Assembly: GCA_019422105.1 (NCBI GenBank)
Contig: JAHZDZ010000004.1
Location: 40,971 to 104,970, forward strand
DNA: 64,000 bases
Direction of reading: 5' to 3'
From: Bacillota bacterium
GTDB taxonomy: Bacteria; Bacillota; Clostridia; Lachnospirales; Anaerotignaceae
The notes beneath the pieces are model-generated. The model saw nothing but the letters and a program-made list of their open reading frames with translations. It was not told the origin of the DNA and did not search any database. Of the stretch, positions 17,923-27,369 are shown piece after piece. Positions within the stretch are counted from its first letter, which is position 1. Every line of letters begins with the position of its first letter. Both the position numbers and the translations under genes were made by a program.

Positions 17923-18184
17923 AATTTACCTCCTGATTTACTTTGCGATATAGGATAGTATTGAATTTGAGAGCTGTTTTTATTCCTGCAATCCTTTTTT
18001 TCGGTTTTTATGGATACTGAGGGAGTATTTTTACTTTTACATTTGCTACCAAATAAGTAAAACCGGCGGCAAATGTATATTTTGCAGTACAAAAATGGTT
18101 GTTTGGTATAATTTACAATTTTTCATATTATTGTTACAATTAATTTGTAATTAATTACGAATAAAAAATAAAGGAGACAAAAAT
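17923..18184. promoter_or_regulatory. Divergent intergenic region with a palindrome upstream of the MFS operon
   Basis: The half-palindromes TTACAA (18134-18139) and TTGTAA (18145-18150) with a 5-nt AT spacer lie just ahead of the MFS gene's AAAGGAG site and could be an operator. TATAAT occurs at 18109-18114. No regulator gene is adjacent. Confidence 0.4.
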
Positions 18185-19468
18185 ATGGAACAAACATGCT
18201 CTAATAAAAGCAATAAATATGGCTGGTATGTTGCAATTTTGAGTGCGCTTGTCGGTTGTGTTCTCTCGGCAGGATTTCCGCAGTTTTCGATGACAGTTGG
18301 GTATTTAGCGGAGAAAATGCAGGTTTCCCAGGAAATACTTTTGACAGGGGATACCGTAAAGTCCATTGCTGTTGTACTGGCTATGTGGATGAGTGGTATC
18401 TGTTACAAAAAGCTTGGGTTATATAAAACAATTATAGTAGGTACGGGCGTTACAATTATTCCGCAGTTTATCTATCCTTACACGAACTCATTGACAGTAT
18501 TTTTTATCTTAAAGTTTGTTCAGGGCTTCACTTCTATTATTTTCCCTGTCATGATGCTTACAATGATGGATTGGGTGGAGGAGACGCAAACTGGTTTTGT
18601 AACTGCCGCATTCAACGGTATTTTCTACGGCGGTGCCGGCATTGGCGCCACGGCTTCCGGATACATAATAAATAAAATGGGCTGGGTTGCATCCTACTAT
18701 GCGGTAGGTATCGCTTTAGCGGTATTGACACTGGTTTGGGTTTTGACTGTAAAGGAGAGGCCCCATACAGCGGCGGAAAGCATTCAAGAGGATCAGGTTT
18801 CCGAGGGAGGAAAGGGCCTTTCCATTCCTCAGCTTTTAAAGCTGCCAAAGGTTTACTGCCTTATTTTAGGCTTTATTCCCACAACCTTTGCAGTACAGGC
18901 CATTTCTATTGACCTTCCGCTTTACGGCAGCTTCCTTGGCTACAATGAAATACAGGTGGGAAGCATTGGTACGGCCGTTACAATCGGCATGGTTATCTCC
19001 TGTCTTGTTTCCGGCAAATGTGCGGATTTGTTTGCGGCTAGAAGTGAGAGCAAGGGTGCTGCCCGTGTAGGCGTTATGCTTGCCGGCTGTGTACTGGTTG
19101 TTTTATCTGTCGCATTTTTGCTGACAGCAGCTTCAAAAAGCTATACGCTTCTCTATATTGCGGTACTGCTGTTTTCCTTTGGCGGCTCCTGGGGGCTTGG
19201 CGTATTCTATTCCATACTGCCGGATGTTTTTGACGGTGATACCCTGCCGGTAGCCACAGGCTTTATTGGAGGCTTTGGCGACATGATGATGCCAATTGCT
19301 CCTTTGGTAGTAGGCGTACTCTTCGGCGTGAAGGGCTTCTGGACAATGGGCTGGGGCGTCTGTGCCGCTTTAGCACTGATTGGTGTACTCGCATGCTTCA
19401 TATTGATTGGAATTGCGAAATCAGAAACGAAACAAATTAAAAATAATCAGGCTGTATCAGCCGAATAG
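18185..19468 (+). CDS. MFS transporter (OxlT/MCT-like)
   Basis: A 427-residue major facilitator with 12 predicted TM helices and a central cytoplasmic loop around residues 195-215 (KERPHTAAES). The first helix WYVAILSALVGCVLSAGFP, the early GYLAEKMQVSQ loop and the inter-helix SGICYKKLGLYKT (variant of the D-R-x-G-R/K signature) fit the family that includes oxalate/formate and monocarboxylate carriers. The downstream nitrilase-type amidase gene begins 12 bp after its stop, so the pair probably imports and hydrolyses an amide or nitrile. The substrate is inferred only from this pairing. Confidence 0.87.
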   Translation: MEQTCSNKSNKYGWYVAILSALVGCVLSAGFPQFSMTVGYLAEKMQVSQEILLTGDTVKSIAVVLAMWMSGICYKKLGLYKTIIVGTGVTIIPQFIYPYTNSLTVFFILKFVQGFTSIIFPVMMLTMMDWVEETQTGFVTAAFNGIFYGGAGIGATASGYIINKMGWVASYYAVGIALAVLTLVWVLTVKERPHTAAESIQEDQVSEGGKGLSIPQLLKLPKVYCLILGFIPTTFAVQAISIDLPLYGSFLGYNEIQVGSIGTAVTIGMVISCLVSGKCADLFAARSESKGAARVGVMLAGCVLVVLSVAFLLTAASKSYTLLYIAVLLFSFGGSWGLGVFYSILPDVFDGDTLPVATGFIGGFGDMMMPIAPLVVGVLFGVKGFWTMGWGVCAALALIGVLACFILIGIAKSETKQIKNNQAVSAE

Positions 19469-19480
19469 GAGGATTATAAA

Positions 19481-20464
19481 ATGGGACGTTATTTGAATGT
19501 TGGTATTATACAGATGACTGTTAGTATGGATACGGCAGAAAACCTGGCATACATCGAAAAAAAGGTGGATGAAATCATGGCAGGCTACCACAAGCCTGAG
19601 CTGGTGGTGGGTGTAGAATGTATTTCCGCTTTTACACCGGAGTACATACCGGGGCCTATGACTGAATTTTTCGGTTCAATTGCTAAGAAGCACGGTATTT
19701 ATTTTATTCCGGGCAGTATGTATGAATTCAGCGACGAGCTTACAGATGGCTTCTGCTATAACTCCGCACCTATTTTCAATCCAAAGGGTGAACTTATTGA
19801 CGTTTACCGCAAAATGGCACCATGGCGTCCTGCGGAGGATATGGCGGCTCCCGGCAACAGGTATGTTGTGTTTGATATTCCTGAAAAACAGACGAAGGTC
19901 GGCGTTCAGATTTGCTACGATTTAAATTTTCCTGAGATTTCCAGAAACGAAGCCCTTATGGGAGCTGAGGTGCTGGTAAAGCTTACTATGGATCCTGAGG
20001 AGTTATATAGCCTCAATAAGCATGTACATTATGCGAGAGCCCTTGAAAACCAGGCTTATCTGGTATCCACCAACGGTGTAGGCTTCTTCCATGGCACACA
20101 GCTTTACGGAAATTCCCTGATTATCAATCCTGAAGGACAGCTTCTTTGGGAGGCGGGGCCTGTGGACACTGTATGTACCGTTACCCTTGACCTTGATTTG
20201 GTAAGCAGATGCAGGCAGCATGGCACTATTTTTATGGATCATTACATGCAGCATCTGAGAGAGTACAGCTTCCCAATGCCTTATGCACAGAATGTATCCA
20301 AAGCGCCTTTATTTGAAACACTTCCTCCTGCGCCTAAGAATGTGAAGGAATATGAGGAGATGGTGAAAGAGGTTGGCGTATGCCAGATTGGCAACCTAAA
20401 TGAAGATAATTTAGATATAGAAACATGGCAGAAAAATGTAAAGGATTTCCTCAAAAATAAATAA
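19481..20464 (+). CDS. Carbon-nitrogen hydrolase (nitrilase superfamily amidase)
   Basis: A 327-residue nitrilase-superfamily enzyme with a complete catalytic triad: E46 in VGVECISAF, K111 in VYRKMAPWRP and nucleophile C145 in GVQICYDLNFPE. The segment YARALENQAYLVSTNGVG and an extended C terminus resemble aliphatic amidase and formamidase-type branches. It is co-transcribed with the MFS transporter (AGGAGG in the 12-bp gap) and followed by a strong terminator. The likely reaction is hydrolysis of a small amide to acid and ammonia, giving a nitrogen-scavenging pair. The exact substrate is open. Confidence 0.87.
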   Translation: MGRYLNVGIIQMTVSMDTAENLAYIEKKVDEIMAGYHKPELVVGVECISAFTPEYIPGPMTEFFGSIAKKHGIYFIPGSMYEFSDELTDGFCYNSAPIFNPKGELIDVYRKMAPWRPAEDMAAPGNRYVVFDIPEKQTKVGVQICYDLNFPEISRNEALMGAEVLVKLTMDPEELYSLNKHVHYARALENQAYLVSTNGVGFFHGTQLYGNSLIINPEGQLLWEAGPVDTVCTVTLDLDLVSRCRQHGTIFMDHYMQHLREYSFPMPYAQNVSKAPLFETLPPAPKNVKEYEEMVKEVGVCQIGNLNEDNLDIETWQKNVKDFLKNK

Positions 20465-20518
20465 ATGCCAGGTTTTACAGACGCAGTATTTTAATCGGTG
20501 TTTCGTATGCAATACAGT

Positions 20519-20563
20519 AAAGTGATAAAAATGTCTCGGCACATTTTTATCACTTTTATTTTT
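20519..20563 (+). terminator. Terminator of the MFS-amidase operon
   Basis: A long perfect stem (arm AAGTGATAAAAATGT with its complement) over a 6-nt loop, then a T-rich tail at 20555-20563. Confidence 0.9.
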
Positions 20564-20729
20564 GCGTGGAATCCCATGCTATGCAGAAAAACATAATTTT
20601 TTCTTAATTAAAAATAGTAACATATTGATTTTATCCTTTATTATGTTAAACTATTAATTAGGAAATTTATGCAAGTATCATTTGCATATGGTTTCTATAT
20701 CTGTTTCAAATTGAACGGAGGCACTTATT

Positions 20730-22046
20730 TTGACATACGAAGAAGCGGTAGGTTATATTGACTCTGTATGCGGTACGTCCATTAAGCTGGGTCTTACCCG
20801 TATAGAGGCTCTTTTAGATAAGCTGGGCAATCCCCAGGACAAGATGAAAATTATTCATGTAGCAGGAACAAACGGCAAGGGTTCAACCTGCGCTATGCTC
20901 TCCAGTATTCTCACGGAGGCAGGTTATAGGGTAGGCGTTTATACATCCCCCCATCTGGTAAAATATAATGAAAGGTACTGTATCGGCGGGGAGGACATAT
21001 CAGATACTGATTTTGCCTTTTACATGAACTGTATACGGGAAAAATGTATGGAAATGGTGGAAGAGGGCCAGGGACAGCCTACGGTTTTTGAGATACTGAC
21101 TGCGTTGGCTTTCTGCTATTTTTATAATGAGAAGATAGATTACCTGTGTCTGGAGGTAGGACTTGGCGGGCGCTTTGATGCCACAAATGTTGTGAAAGAG
21201 CCATTGTTATGCGTGATTACGTCAATTGGCATGGACCATATGGATTACCTTGGAAATGATTTGGCAAGTATTGCCTTTGAAAAAGGGGGTATAATAAAAA
21301 CAGGGCGGCCGGTTGTTTTGTATACTCAAAAAGAGGAAGTACACCATGTGATAGAGGAATTGTGCAAAGAGAAGAAAGCGCCTCTTTATTACGCATGGGA
21401 AAACAGGATAACTATATCTGGCCGGGAACTTGATAAAACAAACTTTTCCATTCAAAATGAGTATATAGCTTATAACAGCGTGGATTTAAGATTGATTGGC
21501 CCTTATCAGATAAATAACTGCGCCACAGTTCTTTTAGCCTGCAAGGCATTACAGGACGAAGGGGTCATGCTTGCGGAGGACAGTATATTAAAAGGAATTC
21601 AAAAAGCCAGCTGGGGCGGAAGGATGGAAATTGTCAGCAGAGATCCTTTCATACTTATTGACGGAGCCCACAATATAGATGGAATTGAAATGCTCTCAAG
21701 GGCATTTGTGCAGTACTTTGCAGGAAAGGACATTACACTCCTGATGGGAGTATTGGGGGACAAGGAATACACAAAGATGGCGGAACTTTTACTTCCGCTG
21801 GTATCCAGAGTTGTCATCACTGAGCCTAATAATACCCGAGCCTTGAGTGTGGACAGCTTTGCGGAGGTTATCTGCAAATTTCAAAAGCCGGTGACGAAAG
21901 AAAAAAACATAGAGAAGGCTTTGGAGATTGCTGTGGGACAGACAGCGGCGGACGGCATTTTGTGCTGTGCCGGGTCTTTGTATTTAATTGGTGAAATCAG
22001 GAATATCGTATTGAATCGTTCATTCGGAGGTTTGAAGCATGATTAA
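20730..22046 (+). CDS. folC: Bifunctional folylpolyglutamate synthase / dihydrofolate synthase
   Basis: A 438-residue Mur-ligase-family enzyme that adds glutamate to dihydropteroate and to folates. The P-loop reads HVAGTNGKGSTCAM (43-56). TSPHLVKYNERY (76-87) is the folate-binding segment, LEVGLGGRFDATNVV is diagnostic of FolC, and LIDGAHNIDGIE starts the C-terminal domain. GGAGG lies upstream of the ATG. Its last codons overlap the start of a 56-residue gene, so it heads the operon with the TPR protein. No other folate genes are in the window. Confidence 0.95.
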   Translation: MTYEEAVGYIDSVCGTSIKLGLTRIEALLDKLGNPQDKMKIIHVAGTNGKGSTCAMLSSILTEAGYRVGVYTSPHLVKYNERYCIGGEDISDTDFAFYMNCIREKCMEMVEEGQGQPTVFEILTALAFCYFYNEKIDYLCLEVGLGGRFDATNVVKEPLLCVITSIGMDHMDYLGNDLASIAFEKGGIIKTGRPVVLYTQKEEVHHVIEELCKEKKAPLYYAWENRITISGRELDKTNFSIQNEYIAYNSVDLRLIGPYQINNCATVLLACKALQDEGVMLAEDSILKGIQKASWGGRMEIVSRDPFILIDGAHNIDGIEMLSRAFVQYFAGKDITLLMGVLGDKEYTKMAELLLPLVSRVVITEPNNTRALSVDSFAEVICKFQKPVTKEKNIEKALEIAVGQTAADGILCCAGSLYLIGEIRNIVLNRSFGGLKHD

Positions 22047-22209
22047 TTTTAAGGAAGAAATATTGAAATATGAACCGATACTAGAGATAGATAATATTGA
22101 AGAGGCGATACACCAAAATGAGCTTCAGGATATGTATGATATGCTGCAGCATATCTCAGAGCAGAATAAAAGCTATCTTGAGGAAACTATGTTGAGAGAT
22201 AAGGAGTAG
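22039..22209 (+). CDS. Small acidic protein of unknown function (56 aa)
   Basis: The ATG overlaps the folC stop by 8 bases and is preceded by CGGAGG 8 nt upstream. The 56-residue product begins MINFKEEILKYEPILEID and continues with a helical, acidic sequence (LQDMYDMLQHISEQNKSYLE). It is predicted to be all-helical, with no TM segment or Cys. The stop lies 6 bp before the GTG of the zinc-ribbon TPR gene, so it belongs to the same operon. I do not recognise the family. The clean spacing and ribosome binding site support a real gene. Confidence 0.75.
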   Translation: MINFKEEILKYEPILEIDNIEEAIHQNELQDMYDMLQHISEQNKSYLEETMLRDKE

Positions 22210-22215
22210 AGCGCC

Positions 22216-23595
22216 GTGAAATGCCCCATATGTAAAGGAACGCTTGTAAACGATTCATACTGCCCCAACTGCAGAGTGGATGTCGTTTTATATAAAAAGA
22301 CAATAGACGCCTCCAACAAGCTTTATAATAAGGGCCTGGAGCTGGCGAAAATGAGTGATTTTTCAGGCGCTGTCGAAGCCCTGAGTCAAAGTGTTATTTT
22401 TCATAAGAGAAATTACAGGGCCAGAAATCTTCTGGGTATCTGCTATTATGAAACCGGAAGGGTTGCCGACGCGCTGATGCACTGGATTATCAGTTCTTCC
22501 CTGCGCAAGGATAATAATCCCGCCAAAAGCTATATCGATTCCCTGCAAAACTCTACCAGGGCCCTTGATAAATACAACGACGCTATTCGCATGTACAATC
22601 AGGCCATCATCTATCTGGAGCAGAAGAGTGAGGATTTAGCCATTATACAGCTGAAAAAGGCAGTGGATTTCAGTCCGAAGCTGGTGGAGGCATGGAATCT
22701 TCTGGCTTTTTGCTATATCATTAATCAGGATATCGGTAAGGCCAACGATTGCATCAATAAGGTGCTGGCTATTGACATCAATAACAGCAAGGCCCTCAAT
22801 TATTCCTACGAGCTCAACGCGAAAAAGCCGAAAAACGCGGGAAAGCAAAAGAAGGAGGAAACGGATAACGATGTTTTGCGTACGCCCAATAAAAATGCGG
22901 CGCCATTCAGATATCCGGAGAAAAAGGCGTCCGTCATTGGAAAAACGGAGGTTATTGCTTTTATCGTCGGCATTGTCTGTACAGCCGCGGTTTTAATGAC
23001 GCTGATTATTCCCGCATGGGTCGATGAGAAGGATAAAAAAATAAGCGACCTGGAGGGAAAGCTGGCGAAGGTTGGCGGGGAAAACGTACTCTCCACAGGC
23101 GTATCCTATGAGGAGCTTTTAAACGAGAATAAAAGGCTCAATGAAGAGATTGATCAATATAAACAGGCAGAGATTTTGCAGGAGAAGCAGACCAAAATAG
23201 ATCAGGCCCTGGCGTTATTTAACGAGGGGAATTTTGAGGATTCTGTTTTGCTTATCGCTGACATTGACATAAACGGACTTTCTGAGGACTATACGGCGAA
23301 ATACAACACGGTAAAGGAAAACGGCTATTCCAAGGCGGCAGAGGGCTTTTATAATCTTGGAAAGAGCCAATACCTGAACTCTAAATATGACGATGCCATG
23401 GTCAACTTTGAAAATTCGCTGAAATTTGCGTCTAATGAAGTCTTTGTAGACGACATATATTATTATATGGGAAAGATTTATGAGAACAAAGAGGATAAGG
23501 ATAAGGCAAAAGAGTATTATCAAAAGGTCATCACGGAGTATCCCGATTCCAACCAGTTTAAAAATGCGGAGAACTCTTTGAACGCATTGCAGTAA
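22216..23595 (+). CDS. Zinc-ribbon, TPR and transmembrane protein
   Basis: A 459-residue modular protein starting at GTG. A zinc ribbon CPIC-x10-CPNC is at residues 3-19. Several tetratricopeptide repeats span about 35-205 (for example NYRARNLLGICYYETGRVADAL and VEAWNLLAFCYIINQDIGKA). A lysine-rich linker, one TM helix (248-267, VIAFIVGIVCTAAVLMTLII) and a coiled coil (about 275-325) follow. A second TPR block has FYNLGKSQYLNSKYDDAMVN and YYYMGKIYENKEDKDKAKEY. The first half would be cytoplasmic and the last TPRs outside the membrane. It is a likely scaffold; partners are unknown. It is co-transcribed with folC and two small genes. Confidence 0.85.
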   Translation: MKCPICKGTLVNDSYCPNCRVDVVLYKKTIDASNKLYNKGLELAKMSDFSGAVEALSQSVIFHKRNYRARNLLGICYYETGRVADALMHWIISSSLRKDNNPAKSYIDSLQNSTRALDKYNDAIRMYNQAIIYLEQKSEDLAIIQLKKAVDFSPKLVEAWNLLAFCYIINQDIGKANDCINKVLAIDINNSKALNYSYELNAKKPKNAGKQKKEETDNDVLRTPNKNAAPFRYPEKKASVIGKTEVIAFIVGIVCTAAVLMTLIIPAWVDEKDKKISDLEGKLAKVGGENVLSTGVSYEELLNENKRLNEEIDQYKQAEILQEKQTKIDQALALFNEGNFEDSVLLIADIDINGLSEDYTAKYNTVKENGYSKAAEGFYNLGKSQYLNSKYDDAMVNFENSLKFASNEVFVDDIYYYMGKIYENKEDKDKAKEYYQKVITEYPDSNQFKNAENSLNALQ

Positions 23596-23620
23596 TCTAT
23601 ATGGGGGGAGGGAATTTGAC

Positions 23621-24025
23621 ATGTGTACTTTGTCAGAATCCACAAAGGTAGCTTCCTATCTGTTATGGGAGGAAACAAATTTCGGCAATGCCCTTGATTT
23701 ATGGTATTGTGCGGAAAATATAGCTTATTTCATGGAAAGCAATGACATATTGACGATGGATAAGCTCAACGCGGTTTTAACCAAGCCAAAATACGATTAT
23801 GGCTATGTTAATTTTGTGCGGAAAATTGCTTTTGCCATTTATTTGAGTACGGGAAACAGCGACAATCTGAATAATTGGTATGTGGCGGAGAGACTGTTGA
23901 ACAACAGGGAATGGTGTTACCATATTATTCATATGGCGAAAATTATGAAGGAAGCAGGAATGAATAATTCGATAACGAATGTGCGCAGTGAATGGATCAA
24001 GAGAAAGCTTGAGGGCAAGCGGTGA
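23621..24025 (+). CDS. Conserved-looking hypothetical protein with two W-Y-x-A-E motifs
   Basis: A 134-residue soluble protein of unknown function. Two similar segments, LWYCAENIAYFM (24-35) and NWYVAERLLNN (about 85-95), suggest an internal duplication of a helical unit, faintly like DUF2934-type W..AE repeats; this likeness is weak. A GGGGGGAGG site lies ~10 nt before the ATG. It lies 25 bp downstream of the TPR gene and is the last gene before a very strong terminator. Confidence 0.65.
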   Translation: MCTLSESTKVASYLLWEETNFGNALDLWYCAENIAYFMESNDILTMDKLNAVLTKPKYDYGYVNFVRKIAFAIYLSTGNSDNLNNWYVAERLLNNREWCYHIIHMAKIMKEAGMNNSITNVRSEWIKRKLEGKR

Positions 24026-24202
24026 GACTGACTGTTTCGAGATATAACGGTTTTTCATTTTTTCAAGCTCCGATTCGATTCAGGTAATACAGTATGAAAT
24101 ATTGCTTTCAACAAATTGAACTGCTCGAGATATGCACTTGCGGCAGGGGAATGAATCTGTTTTCTTTGCCGGAGATATTGCGTGTCTATCTCTGCTGGAA
24201 GA

Positions 24203-24248
24203 AAAGGCTTTCCATGATATATTTATATATCATGGAAAGCCTTTTTGA
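24203..24248. terminator. Bidirectional terminator between convergent operons
   Basis: An 18-bp perfect stem (arm AAGGCTTTCCATGATATA) with a 4-nt loop. Ts follow on the + strand; A-runs upstream give a tail on the minus strand. It separates the folC operon from the convergent trans-sulfuration gene. Confidence 0.9.
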
Positions 24249-24372
24249 TAGAAGCGTATTATCTGAATATACCAAATATGTAATTGTGCCAAAGTCATAG
24301 GGAAATTTCTGCGCTTCTGACTTTCCGGCAGTTTTCCTCCCGAATCTCCTTCAATTATTGCAGCTTTCTTTT

Positions 24373-25569
24373 TCAGTCAAAAGCTTTTAATGCCTCTGTG
24401 AAATCAGCAATAATATCATTTATGTTTTCAATGCCGACGGAAACTCGCACCATACCGGGGGTGATTCCCGCTTTCCGCCTTTCCTCATCCGGGACATGAG
24501 CGTGTGAAGAATAAATTGGCTGCTGGTACGTTGTTCTTACACCGCCCAGCGTAGGGGCATAGTGTGCGAAACGGAGTTTTCTCATAAATGCGTCTCTTTT
24601 CTCAAAATCCTCCGGTAATATAAAGCTTAGCATTGCACACATTTTGGTTTCATCTTCAAAAAGCCTTTTGGCTGTTTCATGCCCTGAAAACCCTTTCAGG
24701 CTTGGGTGGTAAACGGCTTCCACATGGGGGTCATTTTCAAGAGCCTTTGCCAGAATAGAGGCGTTTTCCATTTGTTTTGGTATGCGAAGCGGTGCGGTGC
24801 GAAGGCTGCGGTACACTAACCAGGTAGGGAAGGGGTCGGCCGGCGTTCCGCAGTACATACTGACCGGCTTTATTTTTCCTATTTGCGCGGCACTTGATGT
24901 TACGGAGCCTGCCATTGCGTCGCTGTGACCATTCAGGAATTTAGTTAAGCTGTTGATGACAATATCCGCTCCATGCTCTAAAGGACAGTATGCAAACGGT
25001 GTTGTGAAGGTGTTGTCGATAATTAACATACCTCCGTTTTCATGGATAAGCTTTGCTAACGCGGGAACGTCAGCGACCTTCATCAGTGGGTTTGCCACAA
25101 CCTCTGAGTAGATTACTTTTGTATTCGCCTTCATTGCCGCTGTTACTTCATCCATGCAGTCTATGTTTACTGCGCTGGTTTCCACGCCAAATTTGCTGAA
25201 CATATTCTGCATGACATCAAGGGTTTCTCCGTAGCAGCAATTGCTGTATATAATATGGTCACCCGCCTTGAGTACAGTTAAAAGGGTACTGGTGATAGCG
25301 CCCATACCGGAGGAACAAATCAAAGAGGCTTCTCCTTTTTCCAAAAAAGATATTGCCGAAGCCAGTGCAGTTCTGTTTGGGTTGCAGGTTCTGATGTAGG
25401 TATAATCGCTTCCCTGTGCCATTCCCTCGTAGCCTTTCATAACATCTGTCAGGGAGTGCCATGTGAAGGCTGTGGTAGTGTAAATAGGTAATGCTTCTGA
25501 TGACAGGTCAATACCGTCAATTTTATCCCCGGCATACAAAAGCTCTGTTTCTCTGTTTACATTTGACAT
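24373..25569 (-). CDS. Trans-sulfuration family PLP enzyme (methionine gamma-lyase / cystathionine gamma-lyase-like)
   Basis: A 398-residue Cys/Met-metabolism PLP enzyme. YTYIRTCNPNRTAL (56-69) binds the cofactor phosphate, CSSGMGAITSTLL (85-97) is the glycine-rich loop, IIDNTFTTPF (183-192) holds the PLP-pyridine Asp (D185), and SLTKFLNGHSD (207-217) has the Schiff-base Lys (K210). The loop reads CCYGET rather than the YGCT that marks classical methionine gamma-lyases, so the exact reaction (MGL, CGL or CGS) is uncertain. It is 22 bp downstream of a Na+/alanine-type symporter in one operon, which suggests amino-acid uptake and catabolism. LuxS lies nearby. Confidence 0.88.
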   Translation of the reverse strand: MSNVNRETELLYAGDKIDGIDLSSEALPIYTTTAFTWHSLTDVMKGYEGMAQGSDYTYIRTCNPNRTALASAISFLEKGEASLICSSGMGAITSTLLTVLKAGDHIIYSNCCYGETLDVMQNMFSKFGVETSAVNIDCMDEVTAAMKANTKVIYSEVVANPLMKVADVPALAKLIHENGGMLIIDNTFTTPFAYCPLEHGADIVINSLTKFLNGHSDAMAGSVTSSAAQIGKIKPVSMYCGTPADPFPTWLVYRSLRTAPLRIPKQMENASILAKALENDPHVEAVYHPSLKGFSGHETAKRLFEDETKMCAMLSFILPEDFEKRDAFMRKLRFAHYAPTLGGVRTTYQQPIYSSHAHVPDEERRKAGITPGMVRVSVGIENINDIIADFTEALKAFD

Positions 25570-25591
25570 AATTTTACCTCCTCAAAGTAGT

Positions 25592-27088
25592 TTACTTTTC
25601 TTTTTTCATTTCTTCCATCAGTTTTCTGTCGTGGGCCTTCGCCTCTTCATTGGGTTCAGTGTCATAAAAATATTGAAAGCCTGGTTCAATTGTCCCTATA
25701 TGTAAATATCTGGCCCGATAATCCTTAAGCAGTTTAAAAAATGTGTTGCTTAAAAGCACTATTGTGACAAGATTTACATAGATTGGCAGCGCTACACATG
25801 CGTCAATAAACTCCCAGAATGTATTTGCACCGGCATCCGTATAAAAAAGCATGGATGTAAATAGAATAAGCGGCAGAGGATAGATTTTTCTGAATATTTT
25901 CGACACCTTTTTGCGCCGCTCCTCGTTTCCGGAAAAAGCGTGGTTAAGCAGTGTGTTATAATAAGAATACCAGCCTCCGCTTGTGGTGACGGCAAACAAA
26001 AACATCATGATGCCAATAAACGCAACGCCCGCAGTGCCGAAGGCACTTTCAAAAGCCGACGTTGTCAGTGATACGGAGGTTGCCCCTGAGGTCCATGTCC
26101 CTGTACAGAGTATGGCAAGAGCGGTAATGCTACAGACAATGATAGTGTCAATAAAGACTTCTATAGCGCCCCACAAGCCCTGTGCGACGGGGTGAACCGT
26201 ATCGGCTGTGGCATGAACCATTGGAGAGGATCCCTGTCCCGCTTCATTGGAATTTACCGCACGGGATAATCCCTTTTGTATTGCCAAGCGTACTGTGCTT
26301 CCCGCAAAGCCGCCGAGAGCAGCTGTCCCTGTAAATGCGGACTTAAAGATAAGGGCAATGATACCGGGCAGTTCTCCTATGTTTAAAACAATCAATATAA
26401 TACCGCCCAAAAGATACGCAAGGGTCATAAAGGGGACTGCTTTTGAAGCAAGTCTGCCAAGCTTGGAAACGCCTTTGTTAACCACATAAAACAAAAGTAT
26501 GGAATAAAAAGCAATAAACAGAAGCGGCGGAACGCCAAAGGATGTGTTTACGGATTCCGCAACGGCATAGAGCTGACCGCTGACAATCCATTGCAGAGAA
26601 AAGAATAAACCAAACATCCATGCGAACAAAAATCCTATTTTCAAGCCCTTCTGCCGCCCAAGTCCTTTTTCCATGTAGTAGGAGGGGCCGCCAAAATATT
26701 CCCCGTTTGGTGTTTTGGAGCGGTAGTAGCATCCCAGAGTAACCTCCACAATTTTAATGGTCATACCAAGAATGGAGTAAAGCCACAGCCAAAATATAGC
26801 GCCCGGCCCACCAACTGCTATTGCTGCGGCAACGCCGCTGATATTTCCCGTTCCTACGGTGCCGCCGACTGCTACGCACAGTGCCTCATAGGGTGACAGC
26901 TGACCTTCCCTGATATGTGATGAATCTGTTTTTTTGAATACTGTATTTTTCCAGATATGGCCAAAATGAAAAAAAGTAAAAAACTTAGACCTTATTGTAA
27001 AATAAAGACCAATTGCGATTGTGCCAAAAACAAAAACGTCGCCCCAAAGATAACTGTTCATTGTTCTGACTAATTCAATAACAGACAA
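25592..27088 (-). CDS. AGCS family sodium:alanine/amino-acid symporter
   Basis: A membrane protein of about 498 residues with ~11 hydrophobic helices. Diagnostic AGCS segments include LSPYEALCVAVGGTVGTGNI, GPGAIFWLWLYSILGMTIK, VEVTLGCYYRSK, GEYFGGPSYYMEKGL and SNEAGQGSSPMVHATA. The start is taken as TTG at 27088, which has AAGGAGGG 7 nt upstream. An ATG at 27199 would add 37 polar residues and has no site. It is the first gene of an operon with the trans-sulfuration enzyme and diverges from a MerR gene. The transported amino acid may be Ala, Gly, or a sulfur amino acid given the partner; that is inference. Confidence 0.9.
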   Translation of the reverse strand: MSVIELVRTMNSYLWGDVFVFGTIAIGLYFTIRSKFFTFFHFGHIWKNTVFKKTDSSHIREGQLSPYEALCVAVGGTVGTGNISGVAAAIAVGGPGAIFWLWLYSILGMTIKIVEVTLGCYYRSKTPNGEYFGGPSYYMEKGLGRQKGLKIGFLFAWMFGLFFSLQWIVSGQLYAVAESVNTSFGVPPLLFIAFYSILLFYVVNKGVSKLGRLASKAVPFMTLAYLLGGIILIVLNIGELPGIIALIFKSAFTGTAALGGFAGSTVRLAIQKGLSRAVNSNEAGQGSSPMVHATADTVHPVAQGLWGAIEVFIDTIIVCSITALAILCTGTWTSGATSVSLTTSAFESAFGTAGVAFIGIMMFLFAVTTSGGWYSYYNTLLNHAFSGNEERRKKVSKIFRKIYPLPLILFTSMLFYTDAGANTFWEFIDACVALPIYVNLVTIVLLSNTFFKLLKDYRARYLHIGTIEPGFQYFYDTEPNEEAKAHDRKLMEEMKKEK

Positions 27089-27170
27089 TAGATTTCCCTC
27101 CTTTTTTCTTTTGCTTTCCATATTTCTAATAAAAGGTTTCATAAAAGGTGCGCATCCCTTATAACAAAAG

Positions 27171-27199
27171 ATTACACTCTCCATATCATGTTGAGTCAA
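27171..27199 (-). promoter_or_regulatory. Promoter of the symporter/trans-sulfuration operon
   Basis: On the minus strand TTGACT (27199-27194) and TGTAAT (27176-27171) have a 17-bp spacer, ~80 nt upstream of the TTG start. Confidence 0.6.
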
Positions 27200-27369
27200 T
27201 CAGTATAAATGGTAAAATATATTTCTAGATATCTCAAGGTTTTTTGTACACTTTTTGGCAATAAAATAAGACTTGTATAGGGAAATAGTACAAATACCCG
27301 CTTTTCTATTCCAAACATACTCTATTCCAGATATAGACTTTTTAAATTGTGATTCGGTTGTTTTTTGAA

